A stretch of 64,000 nt of DNA from Tenacibaculum mesophilum (GCF_003867075.1 NZ_CP032544.1:1168001-1232000), one strand, 5' to 3'; shown: positions 44,381 through 55,495, counted from the first letter of the stretch. Notes: generated by a model not told the origin, from the letters alone. Numbers and translations: made by a program.

Positions 44381-45132
44381 TCAATCCAGTTTTTAAAATC
44401 TTTTACACGCTCTCTACTTACAATTATTTCTGAGTCTTCATAAGATTCTAATTTTAGTTGTAAGCGTGAGTTGGTATAAGAAACAATATCTTTTATGGCA
44501 TTTATGTGTACTATAAATGTTCTATTTACCCTAAAAAATTGCTCGGGGTCTAACTCTTCTTGCCAATATTCTAAAGAGTTATCTATTAAATAATTTCTAT
44601 TAGCATTTGTATGTATGTAAGTTGCTTTATTTTCTGAGTAAAAACATTCAATATCTTCTGTATTGATAATTTTTAAGTGCTGTCCCACTTTTATAGTAAA
44701 TCGCTTTTTATATTTTCTATCAACTGGGTTAATCAACAGCTTACGAATGTCATCTATATTAACCTGTATATTACTTTGTATAGGTTGATGCTCTTTAAAT
44801 TTATTTACTGCTATTGTTAACTCATCTTCATCTATGGGTTTTAACAAATAGTCTATAGAATTTAACTTGAATGCTTTTAATGCATATTCATCATAAGCCG
44901 TTGTAAAAATGATAGCTGATTTCACAGTTACTTCTTCAAAAATTTCGAATGATAATCCATCTGAAAGTTGAATATCTAAAAAAATTAAATCAGGATGAGA
45001 ATTGTTTTGAAACCAGTTAATCGACTCTTCTACTGAGTGCAACATTTGTTGAACTTCTATATCTAATTCAGCTAACATTCTACTTAACCGTCTTGCAGCT
45101 GGCTTTTCGTCTTCAATAATTATAACATTCAT
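44377..45132 (-). CDS. LytTR family response regulator
   Basis: 251 residues. The receiver domain has the acidic pair IIEDEKP, the phosphoacceptor Asp53 in LIFLDIQLSDG and the conserved Lys in DYLLKPID. The LytTR DNA-binding domain takes over near residue 150 (FTIKVGQHLKIINTEDIECF, then FRVNRTFIVHINAIKDI). It is the last gene of the leftward cluster headed by a sensor kinase and interleaved with four 2TM proteins, so it is the cognate regulator of that kinase. Confidence 0.93.
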   Translation of the reverse strand: MNVIIIEDEKPAARRLSRMLAELDIEVQQMLHSVEESINWFQNNSHPDLIFLDIQLSDGLSFEIFEEVTVKSAIIFTTAYDEYALKAFKLNSIDYLLKPIDEDELTIAVNKFKEHQPIQSNIQVNIDDIRKLLINPVDRKYKKRFTIKVGQHLKIINTEDIECFYSENKATYIHTNANRNYLIDNSLEYWQEELDPEQFFRVNRTFIVHINAIKDIVSYTNSRLQLKLESYEDSEIIVSRERVKDFKNWID

Positions 45133-45158
45133 AGTTTGGTTTGGTCTATTTTTAGCAA

Positions 45159-45467
45159 TTACTTGTTCATGTATTCTTTAATCTTTCGCTCTTCCCATTT
45201 TTTAGAAAAAAGTTTTCCTTTAGAAAAAACATTAAATCCGTGTAAAAATACTATAACTCCCCACCAAAAGAACAAATTATAGTTGTTTACATCTAAAAAA
45301 GCTTCCATTACTGATTCGTCTCCATAAACAATATCTTTATATATTCTTCTTCCTATAAAAATTAAGTTTATTAGTATGTAAAACACTAAATGTTTGTAGA
45401 ACTTTTTAATTTCATCTACTCTTTTTTGAGCTCTTATATATTGTTGTTCTCTATTTATAGTTTCCAT
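45159..45467 (-). CDS. 2TM domain-containing protein (copy 4)
   Basis: 102 residues. A basic N-terminal helix (RAQKRVDEIKKFYKHL) leads into two transmembrane segments and the closing motif FSKGKLFSKKWEERKIKEYM. The whole protein is one 2TM domain. It overlaps the upstream 2TM gene by 17 nt, so the two are translationally coupled. The function is unknown. In this copy the turn between helices (YKDIVYGDESVMEAFLD) is longer than in its neighbours. Confidence 0.8.
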   Translation of the reverse strand: METINREQQYIRAQKRVDEIKKFYKHLVFYILINLIFIGRRIYKDIVYGDESVMEAFLDVNNYNLFFWWGVIVFLHGFNVFSKGKLFSKKWEERKIKEYMNK

Positions 45468-45792
45468 TTTCTCTCTTTTTTAGTTCATCTAGATACTCTT
45501 GTATTTTGCGTTGTTCCCAATCTTTATTAAAAAAAATATTGGTTCCAAATACTCCTAACCAATGAAAAAAAACTCCAATCCCCCAAAAAACCCAAGTAGC
45601 ATATACACCAAAATTGCTTATTGCTTTGATAAAAGTTAACTTGTCTTCATTCATCAACCCCATAATAATTACAACTGAAATAAATATATTCACAATTATA
45701 TATGCTGCTAAATGCCAATAAAATCCTTTTATTTTTTCTACTCTTTTTTTGGCTAGTAAATATTTATGTTCTTCTTTATAATCATTTTCCAT
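45451..45792 (-). CDS. 2TM domain-containing protein (copy 3)
   Basis: 113 residues with the module pattern KKRVEKIKGFYWHLAAYIIVN, a second membrane helix ending FFHWLGVFG and the C-terminal KDWEQRKIQEYLDEL. It extends about 10 residues beyond the common end with a Lys/Glu-rich tail. It has 17 nt of overlap with the next 2TM gene and sits 1 nt from the one before. A role as an accessory membrane partner of the sensor kinase is inferred from context only. Confidence 0.8.
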   Translation of the reverse strand: MENDYKEEHKYLLAKKRVEKIKGFYWHLAAYIIVNIFISVVIIMGLMNEDKLTFIKAISNFGVYATWVFWGIGVFFHWLGVFGTNIFFNKDWEQRKIQEYLDELKKRENGNYK

Positions 45793-45793
45793 A

Positions 45794-46081
45794 CTAATCC
45801 TTTTTATTTAAGTATTCCTTTATCTTCTTCTCCTCCCAATCTTTTCCAAGCCCTAAAATGTTAACACCAAAAACTAGCATCCAATGAATAAAAGTCACTA
45901 GTACTATTCCTATAACAGGAAACCAAAACCAATGATAATAAGGTGAGAATTTTAAATTCACTAAAACAATAATAATCACTGAAATGATATTTACTAAAGC
46001 ATGAGCATAAAACCCTTTTACTTGTTTTACTTTCTTTTTAGCCTCTAAATACTTTTTTTCTTCTCTATAATTACCTTCCAT
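45794..46081 (-). CDS. 2TM domain-containing protein (copy 2)
   Basis: 95 residues. The module is KKKVKQVKGFYAHALVNIISVIII, a loop NLKFSPYYHWFWFPVIGI, a second helix and LGKDWEEKKIKEYLN. The paired Trp/Phe and Tyr-His-Trp in the loop recur in other copies. It overlaps the upstream 2TM gene by 11 nt. The function is unknown; the protein would have both ends in the cytoplasm. Confidence 0.8.
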   Translation of the reverse strand: MEGNYREEKKYLEAKKKVKQVKGFYAHALVNIISVIIIVLVNLKFSPYYHWFWFPVIGIVLVTFIHWMLVFGVNILGLGKDWEEKKIKEYLNKKD

Positions 46082-46367
46082 TGTTATTGTTTTCTAAAAA
46101 TTCTTTAATCTTACGTTCTTCCCAATCTTTTCCTAAGCCTATTTTTTCTATTCCAAAAATGCCCAACCAATGAAAAAAAACTCCAATTAACATTCCTATT
46201 ATTGGATAATAAAACCAATGATAACTTGGCACAAACTTTAAGTTTATAAAAATTAAAACTGGAATGATTAATACAGTGACTATAAGATGAATGTAAAACC
46301 CTTTGATTTTCTCTACTCTCTTTTTTGCTTTTGCATATTTGTAAGCTGTTGTGTATTCTTTTTCCAT
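46071..46367 (-). CDS. 2TM domain-containing protein (copy 1)
   Basis: 98 residues. The same module with KKRVEKIKGFYIHLIVTVL, loop INLKFVPSYHWFYYPIIGM, FFHWLGIFG and the end motif GLGKDWEERKIKEFL. It is very similar to copy 2, suggesting a recent duplication. It starts 5 nt after the stop of the kinase gene, so it is the first standalone copy in the operon. Confidence 0.8.
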   Translation of the reverse strand: MEKEYTTAYKYAKAKKRVEKIKGFYIHLIVTVLIIPVLIFINLKFVPSYHWFYYPIIGMLIGVFFHWLGIFGIEKIGLGKDWEERKIKEFLENNNNGR

Positions 46368-46372
46368 CTCAT

Positions 46373-47725
46373 TTATAATTTTTTATCATCATTCATTAAC
46401 TCCTTAATCTTGCGTTCTTCCCAATTTTTACCTAAGAATAAATTATAATTATTTACTTCTAAATAATGAAAAATTAATCCTATCCCCCAACCTATCATAG
46501 GAAACCAAAACCATTGAAACTTTGAATATGTTTTGAGGTTTATAAAAATTAAAAAAGGAATAACTATACAATACGAAACTAAGTTTTGATAAAACTCTTT
46601 TAGTTTTTCTACCTTTTCTACTGCTTTTACATAATTACTGTTTTCTAAACTTTTTGTATCCATGATACTATCTTTTATATTAATTAACAGCGGTAAACAC
46701 ACTGTGAATATTTTATTATTATTAATTATTTGAATATTTCTATCGGTTATTAAACCGTAACGATCTGCTATATTTCTTAATCCTACTTTTGTACTTTTTC
46801 CTATAGCCTCTTTCGGATTAACGTTGTTTTGAATCTTTAAAAAACCTTCTTCTTCAAAAATGTTTATTTCTAAGGGTTTATTTGAAGAAACTACATTGTG
46901 TTTTACTGCATTTTCTAATAATAATTGAAGAGATAGAGGAACTATTTTTAAATCTGAATTACTTACTTCTTCTGGAATATTAAATTGAATAGCTTCTTCA
47001 AAACGCATTTGTAATAACTCCATATACGTCTTAGCAAATTGTAATTCTTCTTGTATAGGCACCAATTCTTTATTACGTTGTTCTAGTACATATCTATACA
47101 CTTTAGATAACTTTGTTGTAAACTTCTCTGCTTGTTTTGGATTTTCGCTAATTAAAGAGGTTAGTACATTTAAACTATTAAATAGAAAATGTGGATCTAT
47201 CTGGTTCTTTAACGTTTCAAACTTTGCTGTTTCAGTTTTAGCGACTATTTCATGCTGTGTTGTTTCTTGTTTTACAGACGCTTTCCAGTTTACCATAAAA
47301 TCTTTCGCATGAAAAAACACAGCGATAGCTAACGATAGTATAATTGCAAATAAATGCATCCATAAAAATCGTCCATTAAAGAAGTTATCTATATTATTAT
47401 TAAAAATCACAAAGTACTGTACGTAATGGATTAATAATACAGCTACAGTTGTATAGCTTATTGTTGCTATGATTCCTGCCCAAACTCTTTGATTGGTTTG
47501 CAAAACCCAATCCCATTTTTTACTTAAATAACCATTAATAATTCCATTACCTAACCCCAGAACAAAAGAATACATTCCTGAAAACAAAAACACTAATCCA
47601 GCTTCTTTTAATGTAAAAGCCTGATTTATTATAGTAAAAACAACACCAAAAATAATTGTAAGCTTTAAGCAAATCCAAATATCATTCTTCAAACTATTAA
47701 ATGTTTTTTTTACTGGTGTTTTCAT
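46373..47725 (-). CDS. LytS-type sensor histidine kinase with C-terminal 2TM domain
   Basis: 450 residues. About four N-terminal membrane helices are followed by the His_kinase (PF06580) core with the phosphoacceptor His in NQIDPHFLFNSLN and the ATPase N box LLENAVKHNVV, plus GLRNIADRYG. After the kinase ends near residue 350, a complete 2TM module follows (KAVEKVEKLKEFYQNL, two helices, NWEERKIKELM) starting with an internal Met, as if fused from a separate gene. It would phosphorylate the LytTR regulator downstream. The input signal is unknown. Confidence 0.9.
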   Translation of the reverse strand: MKTPVKKTFNSLKNDIWICLKLTIIFGVVFTIINQAFTLKEAGLVFLFSGMYSFVLGLGNGIINGYLSKKWDWVLQTNQRVWAGIIATISYTTVAVLLIHYVQYFVIFNNNIDNFFNGRFLWMHLFAIILSLAIAVFFHAKDFMVNWKASVKQETTQHEIVAKTETAKFETLKNQIDPHFLFNSLNVLTSLISENPKQAEKFTTKLSKVYRYVLEQRNKELVPIQEELQFAKTYMELLQMRFEEAIQFNIPEEVSNSDLKIVPLSLQLLLENAVKHNVVSSNKPLEINIFEEEGFLKIQNNVNPKEAIGKSTKVGLRNIADRYGLITDRNIQIINNNKIFTVCLPLLINIKDSIMDTKSLENSNYVKAVEKVEKLKEFYQNLVSYCIVIPFLIFINLKTYSKFQWFWFPMIGWGIGLIFHYLEVNNYNLFLGKNWEERKIKELMNDDKKL

Positions 47726-47765
47726 TCTTTATGCTTATTATATTTAAAGGTTTACCCTCTTCATT

Positions 47766-48182
47766 CTAAAATTTAATATCGAAAGATACATTTTTATCTT
47801 TAACCAAAAACTTTGCTTCGTCAAACACAGGCGGTCCAAAACGTGATAATTTATTGTTTGATACTCCATAGTCTTCTATTGGCATTCCATTAGGTTCAAA
47901 ATCCATCTTATTATTATTGTTTGCGTCATGAAAACAAATAATAGCATATTCTCCTTCTGATACTTTTTCAAAAATTACAGTACTTTTTCCCTTTATTATT
48001 ACTGATTCTTTTGCCTGTAGTGGTTCTTTTCTAAAGTTCTCTTTAGTATATAAGGCAAATTTTATTTTTCCTTTATCTGAAGTGACATTTACAACTGTCG
48101 TTGCAATTGTTTTGTCTTGAGCTGAAATTGTTTCAATTGTAAACAAGACGACTGTAATAACAATATGGATTACAAGTTTCAT
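47766..48182 (-). CDS. DUF2141 domain-containing secreted protein
   Basis: 138 residues with a signal peptide (VIHIVITVVLFTIETISAQD). The family pattern is KIKFALYTKENF, then GEYAIICFHDANNNNKMDFEPNGMPIEDYGVSN and FGPPVFDEAKF. The Asp/Asn-rich DANNNNKMD segment could bind calcium. Domain function is unknown. It is 40 nt upstream of the kinase on the same strand, so it may be a fifth type of gene in the LytS/2TM operon. Confidence 0.85.
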   Translation of the reverse strand: MKLVIHIVITVVLFTIETISAQDKTIATTVVNVTSDKGKIKFALYTKENFRKEPLQAKESVIIKGKSTVIFEKVSEGEYAIICFHDANNNNKMDFEPNGMPIEDYGVSNNKLSRFGPPVFDEAKFLVKDKNVSFDIKF

Positions 48183-48292
48183 TTTATTTATTTTTTACGG
48201 TTAATTATGACACAAATATTCATAAGATGCTTTATCTCTAAAATAAAAACACACTGAATTGTATTATTTTTAAGATGAGTTGTAACAATTTG

Positions 48293-48300
48293 TATTTTTG
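48293..48300 (+). promoter_or_regulatory. -7 promoter element for the ECF sigma gene
   Basis: TATTTTTG matches TAnnTTTG exactly, 34 nt upstream of the GTG start, in the divergent gap with DUF2141. Confidence 0.45.
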
Positions 48301-48334
48301 AGCTACTTATAACATAACAACTCTACTAAACTTA

Positions 48335-48829
48335 GTGAAAAAAGAATTAGAAAATAGATTTTTAACTGATTTCGAAGCCAATCAAAACATTGTGCATAAG
48401 GTATGTAGGATTTATACAACCAATCAAAATGCACATAACGATTTGTTTCAAGAAATCACCATTCAGTTATGGAAAAACTATGGTAAGTTTAGAGGAGATG
48501 CAAAATTTAGTACTTGGATGTATCGAGTAGCATTAAATACTGCTATTTCTTTATATAGAAAATCAACAAGAAGTATAAAAACACAAGACTTTACAGACTA
48601 TTCTTTTAAAATTAAAGCAGAAGAATATGACGACACTGAAGAAATACAATTAAAAGCCTTATATGGTGCTATTCGTAAACTAAATGATATTGATAAAGCG
48701 CTAATTTTTTTATACCTAGAAGACAAGCCCTATAAAGAAATTTCTGAAACCTTAGGTATTAGTCAAGTAAATGCTCGAGTTAAAATGAACAGAGCAAAAG
48801 ATAAATTAAAAAAGATATTAAACCCATAA
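48335..48829 (+). CDS. ECF-type RNA polymerase sigma factor (sigma-70 family)
   Basis: 164 residues from a GTG start. Region 2 carries HNDLFQEITIQLWKNYGKF and FSTWMYRVALNTAIS. Region 4 has LYLEDKPYKEISETLGISQVNARVKMNRAKDKLKKIL, the HTH for the -35 element. The short size and lack of region 3 define an ECF sigma. It precedes a four-helix membrane protein after 5 nt, a place where an anti-sigma factor would be expected. Confidence 0.93.
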   Translation: MKKELENRFLTDFEANQNIVHKVCRIYTTNQNAHNDLFQEITIQLWKNYGKFRGDAKFSTWMYRVALNTAISLYRKSTRSIKTQDFTDYSFKIKAEEYDDTEEIQLKALYGAIRKLNDIDKALIFLYLEDKPYKEISETLGISQVNARVKMNRAKDKLKKILNP

Positions 48830-48834
48830 TTTAA

Positions 48835-49443
48835 ATGGATTTAGATAAATATAAAAAAGCTTGGGGAAACCAGTCTGAAGAAACAAATAAAGTTTCTAAA
48901 ATCGACATTTATAGAATGGCGCATTCCAAGTCATCATCAATAGTAAAGTGGATTTTTATTATTGGAATTTTAGAGTTTATTTTCTTGAATTCTTTCTATT
49001 TTATTTTTGACATGGAAGAAGCTTATGAGGAATATAAAAAACTTGGTTTATATAACTTTATGATTTATTCTCAATTTATCATATACCCTGTACTACTCTA
49101 TTTCTTGATTAAATTTTACCTTAATTATAAAAGCATTTCTGTTGTAGACTCTACTAAAACTTTAATGACAAAAATTATTAAAACAAGAAAAACTGTAAAG
49201 TACTACGTTATATTTAACTTGTTATATGTATTTACTTTTGGAATTATAGTTGCAATTGCATCACTAAAAGCTCACCCAGAATTTAACTCTAAGCAAGTTT
49301 TAATTTCAATTATTGTTACAGTAATAATGTTGATAGTTATGCTTATAGTTTTATGGTGTTTTTATCAGCTCTTGTATGGAATTTTACTAAGAAAGTTAAA
49401 TAAAAACTATAAAGAGCTTGCTAAACTTGAAGACTTAAATTAA
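48835..49443 (+). CDS. Membrane protein co-transcribed with the ECF sigma factor
   Basis: 202 residues, not assigned to a named family. A short cytoplasmic N-terminal stretch (LDKYKKAWGNQSEE) precedes four membrane segments in two pairs (around IIGILEFIFLNSFYFIF, IYPVLLYFLIKFYL, YYVIFNLLYVFTFGI and the VTVIMLIVMLIVLWCFYQLL segment). It lacks the ZAS zinc motif, so if it is an anti-sigma factor it is not of the usual type. The association with the sigma gene is clear from the 5-nt spacing; the function is inferred. Confidence 0.75.
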   Translation: MDLDKYKKAWGNQSEETNKVSKIDIYRMAHSKSSSIVKWIFIIGILEFIFLNSFYFIFDMEEAYEEYKKLGLYNFMIYSQFIIYPVLLYFLIKFYLNYKSISVVDSTKTLMTKIIKTRKTVKYYVIFNLLYVFTFGIIVAIASLKAHPEFNSKQVLISIIVTVIMLIVMLIVLWCFYQLLYGILLRKLNKNYKELAKLEDLN

Positions 49444-49522
49444 AAAGAACTGTTTTTTCATAAACTTTTATTAACGTTATATAATTAGCATTCACTATAT
49501 TAGCCATATTAATTCATTACTT

Positions 49523-50008
49523 ATGAAAAAAGTATTTATTATAGCTGTTTTCCTTTTTTATTCTGTTTTTGCTTTTACTCAAGAACATAGTTTTTGGAAA
49601 AATCTTCGTTTTGGAGGGGATGCTAGCTTTGGCTTTGGTTCAAATAACACAACTCTTGCTATATCTCCAGCTGCTGTTTATGATTTTAATGAATCTTTTT
49701 CTATAGGCTTAGGAATTGGTTATGTGTACAATAAAAACGAAGGTTTAAGTTCTAATATAATCACTCCTAAAATAATTACTTTATATAGACCTATTAGAGA
49801 AATTGAATTTTCTGCCGATTTACAGCAAATGTATGTCAATACAAACATTAATGGTACTTCTAAAAAATATAATTACCCTGCTTTAAATATTGGAGCTTCT
49901 TACAGAATAGGTGTTGTTTCTTTAGGCGTACAATACGATGTTTTGTATGAAGAAAGCAAAAGTGTATACGCTTCTGCTTTCTCTCCTATCGTAAGAGTTT
50001 TCTTTTAA
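49523..50008 (+). CDS. Small outer-membrane beta-barrel protein
   Basis: 161 residues with a signal peptide ([16 protein letters not shown]). The mature part ([20 protein letters not shown], then [12 protein letters not shown], and a terminal Phe strand SPIVRVFF) has the alternating pattern and final aromatic of an 8-stranded barrel. The function is unknown. It lies 79 nt after the ECF pair and could be its target. The C terminus overlaps the threonine aldolase stop by 4 nt. Confidence 0.8.
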   Translation: MKKVFIIAVFLFYSVFAFTQEHSFWKNLRFGGDASFGFGSNNTTLAISPAAVYDFNESFSIGLGIGYVYNKNEGLSSNIITPKIITLYRPIREIEFSADLQQMYVNTNINGTSKKYNYPALNIGASYRIGVVSLGVQYDVLYEESKSVYASAFSPIVRVFF

Positions 50009-51027
50009 AAAAACTCTCTTAATTCTTGTAATAATTTTTCATGCATCTCATTTGTATAATCTAAATGAGTTACTATTCGTATTTTTCCTTCCCCCATAGA
50101 AATTAGTAATATACCTCTGTCTGCCATCTTTTTCATAAAATCATCTGGATTTATAGAATCTTCTACATAAAAAATAACAATATTCGTTTCAATAAGTTCT
50201 ACCTTTTTCACATACGAAGAACTTTCTAATACCTTACCTATTTCTTTTGCTTTTTGATGATCTTCTGCTAAACGCTCTACTTGATTATCCAGAGCATAGA
50301 TCCCAGCAGCTGCTAAAAAACCAGCTTGTCTCATTCCACCACCAAACAACTTTCGTACACGTAACGCTTTTTCTATATGTTCTTTAGTTCCCAACAAAAC
50401 AGATCCAACAGGAGCTCCCAATCCTTTTGATAAACAAATTGAAATCGTATCAAATAACTCTCCATATTGTTTTGGGGTTTCTTTTTTTGCCACCAAAGCA
50501 TTAAATAAACGTGCTCCATCCAAATGATACGCCAAATCATTGGCTTTAGCTACTTTTTGAATCTTTTGTAATTCTTCAAAGTCCCAGCAGGCACCACCTC
50601 CTTTGTTTGTTGTATTTTCAACACAAACTAATCTACTATAAGGTGTATGAATATCATTTCTTCCTCCTACCACACTTGCTAACTGATTCGCTGTAAACAT
50701 TCCTCTACCCCCATCAATTAAACAAGAAGTAACCCCTGCATTAAACGCAGCTCCTCCACCTTCATAATTATATACATGTGCCCATTTGTCGCAAAACATT
50801 CTATCCCCTGGCTGTGTGTGAATCTTTATCGCTGTTTGATTTGCCATAGTTCCCGAAGGAAAAAATAACGCAGCTTCCATTCCAAACAAATCCGCTACTT
50901 TTTCTTGTAACAAATTCACTGTCGGATCTGCTTTAAAAACATCATCTCCTACCTTAGCACTCATCATTGCTTCCAACATTCCTTGAGTTGGCTTTGTTAC
51001 TGTGTCACTTATTAAGTTTATTTCCAT
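50005..51027 (-). CDS. Low-specificity L-threonine aldolase (GntG-like PLP enzyme)
   Basis: 340 residues. It cleaves L-threonine or allo-threonine to glycine and acetaldehyde. It begins [14 protein letters not shown], with [15 protein letters not shown] and [10 protein letters not shown]. The PLP Lys is at residue 201 in [17 protein letters not shown], and [10 protein letters not shown] carries the cofactor Asp. All active-site motifs are intact. It diverges from prfB with 36 nt between the starts. The 3' end overlaps the barrel gene by 4 nt. Confidence 0.93.
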   Translation of the reverse strand: MEINLISDTVTKPTQGMLEAMMSAKVGDDVFKADPTVNLLQEKVADLFGMEAALFFPSGTMANQTAIKIHTQPGDRMFCDKWAHVYNYEGGGAAFNAGVTSCLIDGGRGMFTANQLASVVGGRNDIHTPYSRLVCVENTTNKGGGACWDFEELQKIQKVAKANDLAYHLDGARLFNALVAKKETPKQYGELFDTISICLSKGLGAPVGSVLLGTKEHIEKALRVRKLFGGGMRQAGFLAAAGIYALDNQVERLAEDHQKAKEIGKVLESSSYVKKVELIETNIVIFYVEDSINPDDFMKKMADRGILLISMGEGKIRIVTHLDYTNEMHEKLLQELREFF

Positions 51028-51050
51028 TTCTAACTACGATTTTTAAAATG

Positions 51051-51058
51051 TATTTTTG
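51051..51058 (+). promoter_or_regulatory. -7 promoter element 5 nt before prfB
   Basis: TATTTTTG matches TAnnTTTG exactly and ends 5 nt before the ATG at 51064, which suggests a leaderless or almost leaderless prfB message. Confidence 0.5.
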
Positions 51059-51063
51059 CATCT

Positions 51064-52158
51064 ATGATTACACACGAACAGCTTAAAAATATCGCTGAAC
51101 GAATTGGCAAGTTAAAAGGATATTTAGAAATTGACAAGAAGTTAATTGAAATTTCAAATGAAGAAGAAAAAACAGCAAATCCTGATTTTTGGAACAATAC
51201 GAAGGAAGCAGAAGCTGTAATGAAATCACTTCGGTTTAAAAAGAAATGGGTAGAAGATTACAATACTGTTGTAGCTATGAATGATGATTTAACAGTTTTG
51301 TACGATTTTTATAAAGAAGGGGATGTTGATGAAAACGAAGTCGAAGAACAATTTGATAAAGCTGCTACTTTTTTAGAAGATATTGAGTTTAAAAACATGC
51401 TTTCTGAAGAAGGTGATAGTTTAAGTGCAACGATACAAATTACAGCAGGTGCAGGTGGAACTGAAAGTTGTGACTGGGCAGAAATGTTAACTCGAATGTA
51501 CACTATGTGGGCAGAAAAACAAGGTTTTAAAATAAAGACCTTAAACTACCAAGAAGGTGATGTTGCTGGTATAAAAACGGTTACTTTAGAATTTGAAGGC
51601 GATTATGCCTTTGGGTGGTTAAAAGGTGAAAATGGTGTCCATCGCTTGGTACGTATTTCTCCTTTTGATAGTAATGCGAAACGTCATACTTCCTTTGCTT
51701 CTGTATATGTGTATCCTGTAGCCGATGATTCTATCGAAATTGAAGTAAACCCAGCCGATATTGAAATTACTACAGCACGTTCAAGTGGTGCTGGTGGACA
51801 GAATGTAAACAAAGTTGAAACTAAAGTTCAGCTCTTGCATAAACCTACAGGAATTCAAATTCAGTGTTCTAACTCACGTTCGCAGCACGATAATAGAGCT
51901 ACTGCAATGCAAATGCTGAAATCTCAATTGTACGAAATTGAATTACAAAAACGTTTAGCTGCTCGTGACGAAATTGAAGCAAACAAAATGAAAAATGAAT
52001 GGGGAAGTCAAATTCGTAACTACGTAATGCACCCATATAAGTTGGTAAAAGATGTCCGTACAGCCCATGAAACAGGAAATGTAGATGCTGTTATGGACGG
52101 AAATATCAATCCGTTTTTAAAAGCCTATTTAATGATGATGGGGCAAAAAGAAGATTAA
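51064..52158 (+). CDS. prfB: Peptide chain release factor 2, without programmed frameshift
   Basis: 364 residues in one open frame. The peptidyl-hydrolysis GGQ is at residues 244-246 in [11 protein letters not shown]. The SPF stop-codon recognition motif lies in [16 protein letters not shown]. It releases peptides at UGA and UAA. In many bacteria prfB is autoregulated by a +1 frameshift at an in-frame UGA near codon 26; here that region (GYLEIDKK) has no stop and needs no frameshift. arsC follows after 19 nt. Confidence 0.97.
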   Translation: MITHEQLKNIAERIGKLKGYLEIDKKLIEISNEEEKTANPDFWNNTKEAEAVMKSLRFKKKWVEDYNTVVAMNDDLTVLYDFYKEGDVDENEVEEQFDKAATFLEDIEFKNMLSEEGDSLSATIQITAGAGGTESCDWAEMLTRMYTMWAEKQGFKIKTLNYQEGDVAGIKTVTLEFEGDYAFGWLKGENGVHRLVRISPFDSNAKRHTSFASVYVYPVADDSIEIEVNPADIEITTARSSGAGGQNVNKVETKVQLLHKPTGIQIQCSNSRSQHDNRATAMQMLKSQLYEIELQKRLAARDEIEANKMKNEWGSQIRNYVMHPYKLVKDVRTAHETGNVDAVMDGNINPFLKAYLMMMGQKED

Positions 52159-52177
52159 TACTATAAAACTCTTAATA

Positions 52178-52519
52178 ATGATAAAAATATATCACAATCC
52201 ACGTTGTTCTAAATCAAGACAAGGTTTAGAGATTATAGAAAACTCTGGTAAAGAGTTTGAAACTGTAAAATATTTAGATACTATTCCCTCTACTGAAGAG
52301 TTAAAAGGAGTTATTAGTCTATTAAATATTTCTCCAATCGATTTAGTTCGTAAAAATGAAAAAATTTGGAAAGAAGAATATAAAGGAAGAGAACTATCAG
52401 ATGCTGAAATCATTAAAGCTATGGTTGACAATCCTAAATTAATAGAACGCCCAATAGTTATTAATGGCAATAAAGCAGTGATTGGTCGTCCACCTGAAAA
52501 CATCAAAGAAATCATTTAA
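52178..52519 (+). CDS. arsC: Arsenate reductase, ArsC/Spx-type glutaredoxin-fold protein
   Basis: 113 residues. The catalytic motif is YHNPRCSKSRQGL, with a single Cys as in glutaredoxin-coupled ArsC, and NPKLIERPIVI carries the conserved Arg. E. coli ArsC has 141 residues and the flavobacterial forms are shorter, so a reductase with a broader thiol role is also possible. It follows prfB by 19 nt and may be co-transcribed. A terminator follows. Confidence 0.88.
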   Translation: MIKIYHNPRCSKSRQGLEIIENSGKEFETVKYLDTIPSTEELKGVISLLNISPIDLVRKNEKIWKEEYKGRELSDAEIIKAMVDNPKLIERPIVINGNKAVIGRPPENIKEII

Positions 52520-52525
52520 CTACTT

Positions 52526-52557
52526 AAAAGCTCTCAAGAAATTGGGAGCTTTTTTAT
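52526..52557 (+). terminator. Terminator after arsC
   Basis: AAAAGCTCTC pairs with GGGAGCTTTT around an 8-nt loop, with one G-T pair, followed by T residues. Confidence 0.8.
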
Positions 52558-52637
52558 TCACATTTGTTAATAAAACATTACATCCAACTTGTTGATAACA
52601 AAACACCTAAAACACTAAAAAAGAGTCATTTATTTCT

Positions 52638-52645
52638 TACATTTG
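52638..52645 (+). promoter_or_regulatory. Orphan -7 promoter element in the arsC-icd gap
   Basis: TACATTTG matches TAnnTTTG exactly. No ordinary gene follows for 570 nt; a strong terminator lies at 53024-53068. Confidence 0.4.
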
Positions 52646-52648
52646 GAA

Positions 52649-53066
52649 AAGAGTTTACAAAGTAAGTGACGTCAGAATTATAGTTAACTGTATTAATCAC
52701 TAAAAGTAAACCATTAAAGTAACGTTCTTTATATATTTTGTTTTTAAACGTAATTAAAGCTAAATACGATCATCATAATTTTTGATTAATTGTAAGTTAT
52801 TAATAATTTATAGTTTTCTAGTTATAAGTTTATAAGTATTATTGGTTTAAATTTAGCTGGACTAACCTGTTTAAAAACATCGAAACTTTTATTTTATAGG
52901 TGACATAATTTATAAGGTAAAGTTTCTTTTGAGGTAGTAACGTAGCTTTATCTAAGGAAAAAGCATAAACACCGTTTATTTGATAATGTAGTAATACAAA
53001 TCAGTACCTCTTACTATTTCAAGAAAGCCATATCAATTACAAGAAATTGTTTGATATGGCTTTTAT
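52649..53066 (+). ncRNA. Candidate long noncoding RNA
   Basis: A gene-free stretch of about 420 nt from the -7 box at 52638 to the terminator at 53024-53068. All three forward frames are broken by many stops; the longest hydrophobic run lacks any start codon. GAAACTTT and AAAGTTTC near 52880-52930 can pair around a hairpin-rich interior. No RNase P, tmRNA, 6S or SRP RNA hallmark was recognised. It may also be a decayed gene or a long icd leader stopped by the terminator. Confidence 0.35.
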
Positions 53067-53068
53067 TT
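53024..53068 (+). terminator. Strong terminator upstream of icd
   Basis: A perfect 13-bp stem (AAAGCCATATCAA with TTGATATGGCTTT) and a 14-nt loop, followed by T-rich sequence. It lies about 150 nt before the icd ATG and upstream of the icd -7 element, so it ends an upstream RNA. Confidence 0.85.
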
Positions 53069-53169
53069 TTAATAACAAATTCTCTTTTTCACCTCTTTAA
53101 ATTATCACATTCATAACAAAACATACTAATTAATAATAATTTACCATCAAAAAACTCAGCCGTAATTCT

Positions 53170-53177
53170 TAAATTTG
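53170..53177 (+). promoter_or_regulatory. -7 promoter element for icd
   Basis: TAAATTTG matches TAnnTTTG exactly, 39 nt upstream of the icd ATG. Confidence 0.5.
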
Positions 53178-53195
53178 CGTCACTTCAAAATATAA

Positions 53196-55442
<2,247 letters not shown>

Positions 55443-55463
55443 TTAATTAGTTATATAAAATTC

Positions 55464-55495
55464 AAAAGCAGGTGATAAATCACCTGCTTTTTCTA
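55464..55495 (+). terminator. Terminator after icd
   Basis: AAAAGCAGGTGA and TCACCTGCTTTT form a 12-bp perfect stem with a 4-nt loop and a T tail. Confidence 0.88.

Noticed and set aside
52780..52930. Small hydrophobic ORF in the arsC-icd gap
   Set aside because: The frame has no ATG, GTG or TTG in position and no support beyond an open stretch of about 30 codons.
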